From a bacterium HR15 (lineage in GTDB: Bacteria > Armatimonadota > Fimbriimonadia > Fimbriimonadales > GBS-DC), in the NCBI GenBank assembly GCA_002898555.1, contig BEHR01000010.1, positions 1 through 64,000 on the forward strand: a stretch of 64,000 nt of DNA, in the 5' to 3' direction. The translations under genes were made by a program, and so were the position numbers. Shown here piece after piece: positions 39,652-48,926 of this stretch. Position 1 is the stretch's first letter. Each line of letters starts with the position of its first letter. Under the pieces are notes generated by a model that saw nothing but the letters and a program-made list of their open reading frames with translations, made no database searches and was not told where the DNA came from.

Positions 39652-40824
39652 GTGATTGAAGGCGCGGTCTGGCTGAAGGCAGGACGCGAGAAAAAAATTC
39701 GCCACCTCTATCCTTGGGTACAACGGGGTGAGATTGATCGCATAGAAGGCTCCCCAACCGATGGCGGACTGATCCGTCTGCTCGCTCATGATGGCACGCT
39801 GCTGGGCATCGCTACCTACCACAGTCGCAGTCGCTTCCCCGCCCGTGTGCTAACTTTGCAAGAGGAAGCGATTAACGAGGCGTTTTTCGCACGACGCTTC
39901 GAAAATGCCCTCCAGCTACGCCGGCGAGTCATCACCGAGACCAATGCCTATCGCCTCGTGTTCAGCGAAGCGGATGGATTGCCCGGACTGATTGTGGATC
40001 GCTATGCACACTCCCTTGTGGTGCAGGTGCGCACGCTGGGAATGGAACGGCTGAAGCCGCTCTGGCTGCCTGCATTGGTGGACACGCTTGCGCCTGACGG
40101 CATTCTGGAGCGCAGTGAGATGGAATCGCGACGGGAGGAAGGTCTCTCGCCCTTTACGGGGGTGCTTTATGGGCATGTGCCCGAGCGAATCGCCATCACC
40201 GAAAGCGGGTTGCAGTTCCTCGTGCCCACCGCAGGTGGTCTCAAAACGGGCTTCTATCTGGATCAGCGCGAGAATCGTCGCCAGCTGGCTCGCCTCGTAC
40301 AACCTGGCGAGCGCGTGCTGGATCTGTTCTGCTATACAGGGGCGTTCGCACTTTATGCGGCTCGCGCCGGCGCCTTCGCAAAGGGCGTGGATATCCTGCC
40401 TGAAGCGATTGCGCTGGCACAGCAGCACGCCGAGAGAAACCAGTTGCCGGTGGAGTGGGAAGTGGCAAATGCTTTTGAGTGGCTGCCTGCTGCTGCCGAG
40501 CGTGGTGAGCGGTACGACTGGATTATTTTAGACCCACCCGCGATTGCCAAGCGGCGTGCGGAACTTGAATCGCTGCGTTGGGCGCTCTGGAAACTGGTCT
40601 ATCACGCGCTGCCGCTGCTCACACCGAACGGGCGCATGCTGGTGTGCAGCTGCGCCTATCAGATGGATTTGTCGCTGATGGTAGATACGGTGCGTTTAGC
40701 AGCCCACGATCGCGGACGCGCCCTCTACCTGGAGGATGTCTCCTTCCAGTCGCCCGACCATCCCTTCCTGATGCAGTTCCCTGAAAGCCTGTATCTGAAG
40801 TGCCTGTGGCTGCGTGTGGGATAA
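39652..40824 (+). CDS. RlmI-type class I SAM-dependent rRNA methyltransferase
   Basis: A 390-aa methyltransferase of the RlmI/YccW group, which makes m5C in 23S rRNA in E. coli. The N-terminal PUA domain covers about 1-75 (LKAGREKKIRHLYPWVQRGE), then the RNA-binding EEHEH-like part and the Rossmann methyltransferase with FYLDQRENRRQLARLVQ near 200, VLDLFCYTGAFALYAARAGA near 222-240 (motif I) and the ILDPPAIAKRR motif IV near 287, with the catalytic Cys in LVCSCAYQMD near 325. The start is GTG 39652, supported by the -10 box 5 nt upstream. Target base may differ from RlmI. Confidence 0.92.
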   Translation: MIEGAVWLKAGREKKIRHLYPWVQRGEIDRIEGSPTDGGLIRLLAHDGTLLGIATYHSRSRFPARVLTLQEEAINEAFFARRFENALQLRRRVITETNAYRLVFSEADGLPGLIVDRYAHSLVVQVRTLGMERLKPLWLPALVDTLAPDGILERSEMESRREEGLSPFTGVLYGHVPERIAITESGLQFLVPTAGGLKTGFYLDQRENRRQLARLVQPGERVLDLFCYTGAFALYAARAGAFAKGVDILPEAIALAQQHAERNQLPVEWEVANAFEWLPAAAERGERYDWIILDPPAIAKRRAELESLRWALWKLVYHALPLLTPNGRMLVCSCAYQMDLSLMVDTVRLAAHDRGRALYLEDVSFQSPDHPFLMQFPESLYLKCLWLRVG

Positions 40825-40827
40825 GCC

Positions 40828-41793
40828 TTAGCGGTTGCCCTGCACCGCGACATCGGCGAGGGGACGACCTTCCAAGAAGCGCAGCACATTCTGGATAACA
40901 CCTTGCGCGATGCGTCCTTGCGCCTCCTGCGTCACGCCCGCACCGTGCGGGGTCAGCACCACATTGGGCAACTTCAGCAGCGGGTGATCGGGTGGGGGCG
41001 GTTCAGGTGAGAACACATCGATCGCCGCGCCGCCCAGGTGCGTCTGTAATGCTTCCACCAACGCCGCTTCGTCCACCAGTTCCGCACGCGCCGTGTTAAT
41101 CAGGAACGCGCCCCGCTTCATTCGAAAGAGCCGCTCGCGATTCAGAATACCGCGCGTGTCGGTTGTCAACGGTAGATGGAGCGTGACGAGGTCGCACTCG
41201 CCCAGCAGAGGGTCCAACTCCAGGAAGGTCACGCCCAGGGTATTCTCCTGTTCGGAGGTCAGTGGGTTCGCATCATAGTAGAAGGTGGTCACACCGAACG
41301 GCAGCAAGCGAGCGGCGACTTCGCGCCCAATGCGTCCCATGCCGACGATGCCCACCGTCTTGCCCTGTAGGTCACGGGCATGAGCGATCCAGTAGGGCAG
41401 CGACCATTCACCGCGTGCCATCTGATTGTGGGCGGGGATTAGTCCACGCAGCAGCGCGAGCGCGACCATCACCACATGCTCGGCGACGCTAACCGTATTC
41501 GCGCCTGTGACAGCCGCCACCGTGATGCCCAGTTCACGCGCCGCCTCTATATCCACATGGTCGGTGCCCACACCCGCTACCTGAATGAAGCGCAGGCGCG
41601 GTGCCCGCTGCAACATCTCGCGCGTCAGAGGCGTGAAGGCGGTGGAGATGAGCACCTCCGCGTCGGATAGATGCGGCTCCAGCTCCGCAGCGTTCGTCGC
41701 CAGCTCCACCGTATGCCCCTGAAACAATGCGCGCACCATCCCTATCTGCGCCTGTACCTGCTCTGATGGGGGTAAGATAGCTACCACTTTCAT
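40828..41793 (-). CDS. D-isomer specific 2-hydroxyacid dehydrogenase
   Basis: A 321-aa NAD-dependent dehydrogenase related to phosphoglycerate dehydrogenase (SerA without the ACT tail). Visible are the substrate-side motif QVAGVGTDHVDIEAA near residue 72, nucleotide-binding GIVGMGRIGREVAARL near 150, the catalytic Arg in NTARAELVDE near 235, Glu in FSPEPPPP near 264 and His in LTPHGAG near 282. The substrate could be 3-phosphoglycerate, glyoxylate or another 2-oxoacid and is not resolved. It ends 3 nt from the rRNA methyltransferase stop (convergent). The ATG at 41793 follows GGAGGC at a spacing of 5 nt. Confidence 0.92.
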   Translation of the reverse strand: MKVVAILPPSEQVQAQIGMVRALFQGHTVELATNAAELEPHLSDAEVLISTAFTPLTREMLQRAPRLRFIQVAGVGTDHVDIEAARELGITVAAVTGANTVSVAEHVVMVALALLRGLIPAHNQMARGEWSLPYWIAHARDLQGKTVGIVGMGRIGREVAARLLPFGVTTFYYDANPLTSEQENTLGVTFLELDPLLGECDLVTLHLPLTTDTRGILNRERLFRMKRGAFLINTARAELVDEAALVEALQTHLGGAAIDVFSPEPPPPDHPLLKLPNVVLTPHGAGVTQEAQGRIAQGVIQNVLRFLEGRPLADVAVQGNR

Positions 41794-41884
41794 CGCTTGC
41801 CTCCATGTTCAAAACTCAAACAGCTCACCGACACGCACCGCAAATTCATAGAGCAACTCCATTCTCTCGTGGGAAGTATACCTC

Positions 41885-41918
41885 TTGCTCCCCCCGCCAC
41901 TCACCACTCGCCACTAAA
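41885..41918. repeat. CACTCGCC-type intergenic repeat
   Basis: CCACTCACCACTCGCCACT at the 3' end of surE; same family as 30541, 43652, 47534 and 48889. Confidence 0.5.
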
Positions 41919-42800
41919 CCACTCCCGTAAGGGGGCAATCAGTTCGTGCGCGGTGAAGTCGAGATGGATCGGGGTAATGGCGATATAGCCGCGCGCCACC
42001 GCATAGACATCCGTGCCGGGCTGGTCTCGCTCCTCAATCAGGCTACCGCTCAACCAGTAGTAGGGTCGCCCTGCGGGGTCTATGCGCTGCTCGATGCGGT
42101 CGGCATACTGACGCTTGCCCAGCGTGGTGACCTGAAAGCCCTCGATCTCGCTCAGGGGCAGGTTCGGCACATTCACATTCAGGAAGGTATGCGCCGGCAG
42201 GGGATGACGCATCAGCACCTGCGCGATTCGATAAGCGGCTTCGGCAGCGGTTTCATAGTGCAATCGGGGTGGGGCGAGCGGTTCGCTCTTTCTCGGCTCG
42301 GCAGGAGCCTCGCCCTCCACTCGCGGCTCGGCAAGAGCCTCGCCCTCCACTCGCGGCTCGGCAGGAGCCTCGCCCTCCATGGTTTCGCGAGCGAGGGGGA
42401 GTACTTCCTCCGCTGCCAGTGAAACCGCAAAGGCGTTGATACCGTGAACTGCACCCTCGATTGCCGCGGCGACGGTGCCCGAATAGGTCAGGTCCCAACC
42501 CAGATTAGGTCCCGCGTTGATTCCGGAAACCACCAGATCGACACGATGCTCCATCACCGCATGGGCACCGAGTGTCACGCAGTCGGTGGGTGTGCCATTG
42601 GTGGCGTAAGCGACCGTACCATCGCGCAGATGCACCCGATGCAGACGCAATGGTTTGTGCAAGGTGATGGCGTGCCCCATCGCGCTGCGTGGACGGTCGG
42701 GCGCGACAACAAAGACCTCGCCCAGGGCGCGTAGGCGCGCTGCTAACACCTGAATCCCATCCGCATAGACCCCATCATCATTCGTAATCAGAATGCGCAT
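41901..42800 (-). CDS. surE: 5'/3'-nucleotidase SurE with in-frame repeat insertion
   Basis: A 299-aa survival protein E, a metal-dependent phosphatase acting on nucleoside monophosphates and short polyphosphate. The N-terminal signature MRILITNDDGVYADGIQVLA contains the metal-binding D-D; Ser of APDRPRSAMGHAITLH and the N of VSGINAGPNLGWD are intact. Normal SurE is about 250 aa; the excess lies at about residues 140-175, where three copies of VEGEAPAEP-like text with a 10-codon period are inserted between VLPLARETM and PPRLHYETAAE. This segment comes from the dispersed repeat (42294-42379) and probably forms an outside loop. SurE lies 15 nt behind sdhB and is likely cotranscribed. Confidence 0.94.
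   Translation of the reverse strand: MRILITNDDGVYADGIQVLAARLRALGEVFVVAPDRPRSAMGHAITLHKPLRLHRVHLRDGTVAYATNGTPTDCVTLGAHAVMEHRVDLVVSGINAGPNLGWDLTYSGTVAAAIEGAVHGINAFAVSLAAEEVLPLARETMEGEAPAEPRVEGEALAEPRVEGEAPAEPRKSEPLAPPRLHYETAAEAAYRIAQVLMRHPLPAHTFLNVNVPNLPLSEIEGFQVTTLGKRQYADRIEQRIDPAGRPYYWLSGSLIEERDQPGTDVYAVARGYIAITPIHLDFTAHELIAPLREWFSGEW
42294..42379 (-). repeat. Three tandem GGAGGGCGAGGCTCC repeats inside surE
   Basis: Units 42294-42319, 42324-42349 and 42354-42379 with a 30-bp period, on the minus strand, in frame. Unit two differs by one base (CAAGAGCC). Confidence 0.92.
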
Positions 42801-42815
42801 GCCACACCGTTCCCG

Positions 42816-43625
42816 CTACTCGGCAACCTCGCCAATCACCCGTTCAGGAATCAGCCCCAGCCATTTTTTCAGGCGATAGAGGGTGGTGTCGCGATTCAAC
42901 TCCGCAATGGCGCGCGTGATGGGGATGCCTTTGGGACAAACTTTGACACAGTTCTGCGCGTTGCCACAGCCCGTGATCCCCTCCGGCCCTGAAATCGCTT
43001 CTAAACGCTCATGCTCCAGCGTCGCGCCTATAGGGTGGAGATTGAACAGCTTCACCTGCGTGAGCGGTGCAGGCCCGATAAAGGCGGAGCGTTCATTGTA
43101 TTGGGGGCATGCCTCCATGCAGCAGCCACAGGTCATACAACGGGCAAAGGCATAGCGCAATTCGCGAAGGCGGTCATCCATGCGCGGTCCTGGCCCCAGA
43201 TCGTGCGTGCCGTCGATCGGGATCCAGCCCTGAATCTTTTTGAGCGCCTCAAACATTCGGCTGCGATCCACGATGAGGTCGCGAACGACAGGGAACTTGC
43301 TCATCGGCTCTAAAGTGACCTCGATGGTGTCGCCCTTGCGGATGCCCACATGGTCGATCAACGCAGAGCAGGACTGACGCACCCTGCCATTGACGACCAT
43401 AGTGCAAGTCCCGCACACCTCTTCCAGGCAGGCCGCTTCCCATGCCGGAGGCGAGGTCAGTTGCCCCGATGCGTCCACCGGATTGCGCTGAATCTCCATC
43501 AAGCATGAGATAACATTCATATTAGGTCGATAAGGCAGAGCGAACTCCTGCCAGTAGGGTCTGCTTGTCGGTCCATCCTGCCGACGCACCTTCAAACGGA
43601 TGGTCTTGATGGTTTGATCAGGCAT
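42816..43625 (-). CDS. sdhB: Succinate dehydrogenase/fumarate reductase iron-sulfur subunit
   Basis: A 269-aa Fe-S subunit carrying electrons between the flavoprotein and the membrane anchor of complex II. The [2Fe-2S] site is C-L-E-E-V-C-G-T-C followed 12 residues later by Cys (RQSC), near residues 67-88. The ferredoxin-type C-terminal part has RCMTCGCCMEACP near 165 and GCGNAQNCVKVCPKGIP near 225, giving ligands for [4Fe-4S] and [3Fe-4S]. Length is usual. Neither sdhA nor sdhC is adjacent; downstream is surE after 15 nt. So subunits are dispersed, or this B subunit belongs to another flavoenzyme. The start codon ATG 43625 follows AGAGGT at a normal spacing. Confidence 0.93.
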   Translation of the reverse strand: MPDQTIKTIRLKVRRQDGPTSRPYWQEFALPYRPNMNVISCLMEIQRNPVDASGQLTSPPAWEAACLEEVCGTCTMVVNGRVRQSCSALIDHVGIRKGDTIEVTLEPMSKFPVVRDLIVDRSRMFEALKKIQGWIPIDGTHDLGPGPRMDDRLRELRYAFARCMTCGCCMEACPQYNERSAFIGPAPLTQVKLFNLHPIGATLEHERLEAISGPEGITGCGNAQNCVKVCPKGIPITRAIAELNRDTTLYRLKKWLGLIPERVIGEVAE

Positions 43626-43651
43626 ATCGTTGCACCTCTGGCAAGATTATA

Positions 43652-43786
43652 CCACTCACCACTCGCTACTCGCTCCAATTGGAGGGCGAACCTCCTGGTG
43701 AGCCGAACAAAACCTCCAACGGCTCGCCCGGCAACCCCGTCATCCATGGGCTTTAATGAGATAGAATCCATAGGAGGGTGAAACAG
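43652..43786. repeat. Intergenic repeats between sdhB and nadE
   Basis: The stretch has a CACTCGC-type element (43652-43677), one GGAGGGCGAACCTCC variant of the dispersed repeat (43680-43705) and an ACGGCTCGCC part, then TAGGAGGG, the ribosome-binding site of nadE. No gene is present. Confidence 0.65.
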
Positions 43787-44677
43787 ATGGCAGGGAACAA
43801 GAATCGGGAGCAGCCAGTGTTTCCAGTGGTGTACGCACCTGCGCTGGATCCCAGCTCGGACGAGCCATTGCGCATTAACGCGCCGCTGGTGGCGGAATGG
43901 CTGATTGAATTTTTGCGTGATGAGGTGCGGCGACGACGCGGATTCGAACGGGTGTTGTTGGGCTTGTCCGGCGGGGTCGATTCGTCGCTGGTGGCGTTTT
44001 TGTGCGCCCGTGCATTCGGGCCAGAAAATGTGTGGGCGTTCATGATGCCCTACAAGACCAGCAGCCCGCAAAGTCTGGAGCATGGGCAGCTGGTGGTGGA
44101 TTTGCTGGGCATCCATTCGCGTGTTATCGAAATCACGCCGATGGTAGACCCCTACATCGAGCGTTATGAACCCGACGCAACACCTGCGCGTATCGGCAAC
44201 ATCTGCGCCCGTATGCGCATGATAGTGCTGTTTGATCAGTCTGCCAAGCTGAATGCGCTCCCCATCGGCACGGGCAACAAAAGCGAACGCCTGTTCGGCT
44301 ATTTCACCTGGCACGCGGACGACTCGCCTCCTGTGAACCCGCTGGGCGACCTGTTCAAGACGCAAGTATGGCAACTGGCACGCTATCTGGGTGTGCCGGA
44401 GGTGATTGTGGAGAAACCTGCCTCGGCGGATTTAATCGTGGGGCAAACGGACGAGGGTGATTTCGGCATCTCCTATCACAAGGCAGACCGCATCCTCTAC
44501 TTTTTGACCCAGGGTTATTCGCCGGAGCGGCTGATCCAGATGGGCTTTCCGCGCGACGAGGTGATGCTGGTCAAAAACAAGGTGGACAGCACGCACTGGA
44601 AGCGGCACCTGCCGACCACCGCGATGCTGTCCACCACCGCCATCGGCGAATATTACCTGCGCCCCGTGGATTTTTAA
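43787..44677 (+). CDS. nadE: Ammonia-dependent NAD+ synthetase
   Basis: A 296-aa enzyme that amidates deamido-NAD+ with ATP and ammonia as the last step of NAD synthesis. The ATP-pyrophosphatase P-loop is LLGLSGGVDSSLVAFLCARA near residues 49-68; later LPIGTGNKSERLFGYFTWHADD and NPLGDLFKTQVWQLARYL are typical NadE text. It has no glutaminase (nitrilase) domain, so ammonia must come from outside. AGGAGG nine nt upstream favours ATG 43787 over GTG 43778. It ends with a 4-nt convergent overlap with the CHRD gene. Confidence 0.95.
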   Translation: MAGNKNREQPVFPVVYAPALDPSSDEPLRINAPLVAEWLIEFLRDEVRRRRGFERVLLGLSGGVDSSLVAFLCARAFGPENVWAFMMPYKTSSPQSLEHGQLVVDLLGIHSRVIEITPMVDPYIERYEPDATPARIGNICARMRMIVLFDQSAKLNALPIGTGNKSERLFGYFTWHADDSPPVNPLGDLFKTQVWQLARYLGVPEVIVEKPASADLIVGQTDEGDFGISYHKADRILYFLTQGYSPERLIQMGFPRDEVMLVKNKVDSTHWKRHLPTTAMLSTTAIGEYYLRPVDF

Positions 44678-45177
44678 CGCGCTCGGCGACGACGCAGGCA
44701 GACTAACAGCCCTGTGCTTAGGGCAAGCAGCGACGCCGGCTCTGGCACGGGGAAAATCTGCCCACGAATCGCACCACTGGCGAACGTTCGCGTGTGCAGG
44801 TTCACATAGTACAGCCCACCCAAAAAGTCCGCCTCTTGCGCCTCCGTCAAGGTGAAGGTGTTGGAGGATGTCCACACGCGGGGATCGCTACTCGTATTGG
44901 TCAAGGGGAAAATGACCGGTCCCGTGGCTCCCACGGCGCCCCTATGAATGTGCCCAAAGAGTAGGTCACTTTCAAAGCCCGACGCGTTGACCGTGATCTG
45001 AAGCATATTCGTGGACTGGTCATAGGTCCCCATCGCCACACCTGTTGCTGGGCTGCTGGTCGGGGGTACTTCCTGGTCCGCTGTCAGCGTGGTGTGGAAT
45101 GTCCAGATTTGCGCTCCAGCGCTGAACAATCCCAAAGCGAGCGCGCCCAGTACGACACTCAGTATGCGTCTCATCAT
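44674..45177 (-). CDS. CHRD-domain protein with PEP-CTERM signal
   Basis: A 167-aa exported protein. Signal peptide MMRRILSVVLGALALGLFSAG, then one CHRD domain (about 28-140; TTLTADQEVPPTSSPATGVA, GHIHRGAVGATGPVIFPL and SGAIRGQI), a beta fold that may bind a metal. The end is PVPEPASLLALSTGLLVCL followed by RRRRAR, a complete PEP-CTERM sorting signal. It would be processed by an exosortase. The frame stays open to 45417 upstream, but GGGAGGT directly before ATG 45177 and the signal peptide decide the start. It is the second PEP-CTERM protein in the window. Confidence 0.88.
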   Translation of the reverse strand: MMRRILSVVLGALALGLFSAGAQIWTFHTTLTADQEVPPTSSPATGVAMGTYDQSTNMLQITVNASGFESDLLFGHIHRGAVGATGPVIFPLTNTSSDPRVWTSSNTFTLTEAQEADFLGGLYYVNLHTRTFASGAIRGQIFPVPEPASLLALSTGLLVCLRRRRAR

Positions 45178-45255
45178 TTGAACCTCCCTTCGATTAGGAT
45201 GGTAAAGAGGGGAACGAATGAAACCCCTAAAAGGTTCCATCGTCACTGGAGCGTC

Positions 45256-45261
45256 TACAAT
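45256..45261 (+). promoter_or_regulatory. -10 box for the LptD-like gene
   Basis: TACAAT 13 nt upstream of ATG 45275; TTCCAT at 45235-45240 is a poor -35. CAGGGA provides a weak ribosome-binding site. Confidence 0.4.
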
Positions 45262-45274
45262 ATAGGCACAGGGA

Positions 45275-47527
45275 ATGGAACGGCAGCGAGGGACGGTTTT
45301 GGTGGTCTCGCTTTTGCTTGGGCTGTGCAAGCTTATCCCATGCACCGCCCAGCAACAGGCACAGCCGCCTGCCAATAGCAAGGAGATAATAGAAATCCTG
45401 CGCGTGGACGCTCTCACCTGGCAGGCGGATGGCTCTTTACAAGCGGAGCGGATCGAAGCACGCTGGCGCGATTATCTGCTTTCTGGAGCGCATGCAGAAG
45501 GCTCCACCCGTGCCGGCAATTATCTGTTCAGCGGGGGCGTGCGTCTGGAGGGGAACGGCGTTTTGGCACAGGGCGAGCAGCTCCTGTTGAATGTGCGTCA
45601 GCGTCACTGGGAGCTGGGACGCGGTTCCGCCCGCCTGGAGCCGTCGTTTCTGAACAACCGCCTGCTGGACAACCTCTACCTGCGTGGTGAACAGCTGCGG
45701 GGCGATCAGAACATCCTCCACGGCGAACATTTGCAGGCAACTACATGCAATCGGGGGCACCCCCACTATCTATGGGACGCCGAGCGCATGGAAGCGATCG
45801 GGGGCAAACGTGCCATTCTGCGCCATGTGCGCTTCGAGGTGCTGGGGCGCACGCTGTTCACCCTGCCCTATGTGGTGGTACCTCTGCGCGAAACGGGCGA
45901 ATCGTCGCCCCTGCCCGAAACAGGTTTCTCGGAAGAGGAAGGACTCTATTTGAAATATGCCGTTGCCTATCTGCTGGCGCGGGAGGCGGTGGGCAATCTG
46001 CGGTTCGACCTGATGCAGCGCAAGGGGTTAGGTATCAATCTGCAGCAACTTTATGCGCGTGGCGCGTTGAATCTCTATTTTTTGCGTGACCGCACGCTCG
46101 GAACCAACAGCCTAACAGGACGGTGGCAGCACCAGCAGTCGCTGGGCAGGCTCCAGACCAGTTGGAGCGCGGATTATCGACGCAACAGTTATCTGCTGTT
46201 TGCGGATAGTGAGGCACGTGAGCTGCGCACCGACTGGCTGTTGCCCTCGCCCAGTGGTCAGACGCGCATGAGCTTCAGCGAGAGCCGCAGCCGCACGGGA
46301 GCTTTTGAAGGGGTCAACCGCGCGTGGAGCCTGAGTGATACGCGCACCCTCGGACGCTGGCGCTGGAACCTGTCGGGCGACTATCTGGAAAACGCGACCC
46401 TTTCAGGGGGGGCATCACAGGGCAGCTTGCGTCAGTGGAACACGCGCGCCAGCATTAACTACGACCTGTCGGGGGCGAACCTGCAGCTGGAGTATCAGCG
46501 GCTGATGCCGGTGGGCAGTGCGCCCGCGTTCTTTGGCGGGTTGGAGCGTCTGCCGGAGCTGAGCCTGAGTGCGCCCGCACGCTGGTGGGGTGTGCGCGGG
46601 TTGGATGCGAACCTGCGACTGAGCCTGGGGCGTTTTGCCGAGGGCGGCACCTCCCGAATCCGCCGTGAGCGGCTCGGCTTCGAATGGCAGGGCAACCTCG
46701 CCCGGCCCGGCAGGTCAGACTGGTCCAACCTATCTTACCAGCCTAACCAGCCCAGCGACCGCGCACAGCTCCCTACGGGTATCACCTGGCTTTACAGCTT
46801 CCGTCAAACCTTCTACAGCGATAACACCGCGCAATACCTTTTGCAATCCTCGTTGGAGGGGCGCGTGGCACTGAACGGACGTTCCAGCTTGGCGTTGCGC
46901 TGGAACTATCTGCGCCCATATGGCTACTCGCCACTTGGCATGGACAGAGCGGGCACTTATAATCTGCTCAGTGCCGATGTGCGCCTTTGGCTGGGGAACG
47001 GCTGGAACCTGTCCGCTCTTAGTACCTATGACCTGCTGGCGCGTGAGCAGGGGCGCGAAGCGTGGAGTCCCCTTAATCTCCAGTTGGAGTATCATCCTAT
47101 GCAGTGGCTGCGCTGGCGCACACAAAGCACTTATGATATGAACCGTGGGCGGTTCACCAGCTTATTGACCGATCTCTTCTGGCAGTTTGGCGATTCGCGC
47201 CTTGCGCTCTCGGCGCGTTATGACCCGCAACGCCATCGGTGGGGCAGCGTATATGCCCGTCTGGACGCGCTCAAATGGGGGCGCGTGCGTCTCTCCAGTA
47301 TCCTCCAGTATAATGGCTACTTGAACCGCTTCGAGGGGCGCCACCTGTTAGTGACCTACGACCTGCACTGTGCCGAACTGGAGATTCGCTTCATTGACAA
47401 CCCGTTCGGCTTCCGCCGTGATCGCGGTCTGCTGGTCTTTTTGCGACTGAAGGCGTTGCCTTCCATCTCCCGTTTCGGCTACGGTCAGTTCGGTCAGCCA
47501 TTAGGCGGGATTGGCAGCGATTTGTAG
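45275..47527 (+). CDS. LptD-like outer-membrane beta-barrel protein
   Basis: A 750-aa exported protein related to LPS-assembly protein LptD (OstA). A signal peptide (MERQRGTVLVVSLLLGLCKL) precedes a periplasmic OstA-like beta-jellyroll (about 40-180) with repeats such as YLLSGAHAEGSTRAGNYLFS and NILHGEHLQATTCNRGHPHY. The text LFTLPYVVVPLRETGESSPL with LPETGFSEEEGLYLKY is the LptD barrel entry. The rest consists of alternating aromatic strands (WNLSGDYLENATL; WRTQSTYDMNRG) typical of a barrel. It supports a diderm envelope, with or without true LPS. No other lpt gene is present. The C-terminal residue is not the usual Phe. Confidence 0.8.
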   Translation: MERQRGTVLVVSLLLGLCKLIPCTAQQQAQPPANSKEIIEILRVDALTWQADGSLQAERIEARWRDYLLSGAHAEGSTRAGNYLFSGGVRLEGNGVLAQGEQLLLNVRQRHWELGRGSARLEPSFLNNRLLDNLYLRGEQLRGDQNILHGEHLQATTCNRGHPHYLWDAERMEAIGGKRAILRHVRFEVLGRTLFTLPYVVVPLRETGESSPLPETGFSEEEGLYLKYAVAYLLAREAVGNLRFDLMQRKGLGINLQQLYARGALNLYFLRDRTLGTNSLTGRWQHQQSLGRLQTSWSADYRRNSYLLFADSEARELRTDWLLPSPSGQTRMSFSESRSRTGAFEGVNRAWSLSDTRTLGRWRWNLSGDYLENATLSGGASQGSLRQWNTRASINYDLSGANLQLEYQRLMPVGSAPAFFGGLERLPELSLSAPARWWGVRGLDANLRLSLGRFAEGGTSRIRRERLGFEWQGNLARPGRSDWSNLSYQPNQPSDRAQLPTGITWLYSFRQTFYSDNTAQYLLQSSLEGRVALNGRSSLALRWNYLRPYGYSPLGMDRAGTYNLLSADVRLWLGNGWNLSALSTYDLLAREQGREAWSPLNLQLEYHPMQWLRWRTQSTYDMNRGRFTSLLTDLFWQFGDSRLALSARYDPQRHRWGSVYARLDALKWGRVRLSSILQYNGYLNRFEGRHLLVTYDLHCAELEIRFIDNPFGFRRDRGLLVFLRLKALPSISRFGYGQFGQPLGGIGSDL

Positions 47528-47533
47528 GTGGTT

Positions 47534-47580
47534 AGTGAGTGGCGAGTGGAATTTACCCAGTCGCCATTCGCCACTCGCCT

Positions 47581-47582
<2 letters not shown>
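47534..47582. repeat. CACTCGCC-type inverted repeat
   Basis: GAGTGGCGAGTGGAATTTAC faces CGCCATTCGCCACTCGCC between two convergent genes; it may serve as a bidirectional terminator. Confidence 0.5.
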
Positions 47583-48858
<1,276 letters not shown>

Positions 48859-48888
48859 GGTCGTCTCCACCGGGAGAATTGTACCTCC

Positions 48889-48920
48889 TGGGTGAGTAGC
48901 GAGTAGAATTTATCCACTCG
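48889..48920. repeat. GAGTAGCGAGTAG intergenic element
   Basis: GGTGAGTAGCGAGTAGAATT, a relative of the CACTCGCC family, between glyA and the VWA gene. Confidence 0.4.
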
Positions 48921-48926
48921 TCAGAA

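Noticed and set aside
42294-42379. Regular repeats that resemble a small CRISPR array
   Set aside because: Spacing between units is only 4 bp, the units are translated in frame within surE, and the same unit is scattered over the window.
45177-45417. Longer version of the CHRD protein starting at 45417
   Set aside because: The extension overlaps the LptD-like gene and its promoter, and the signal peptide plus ribosome-binding site support 45177.
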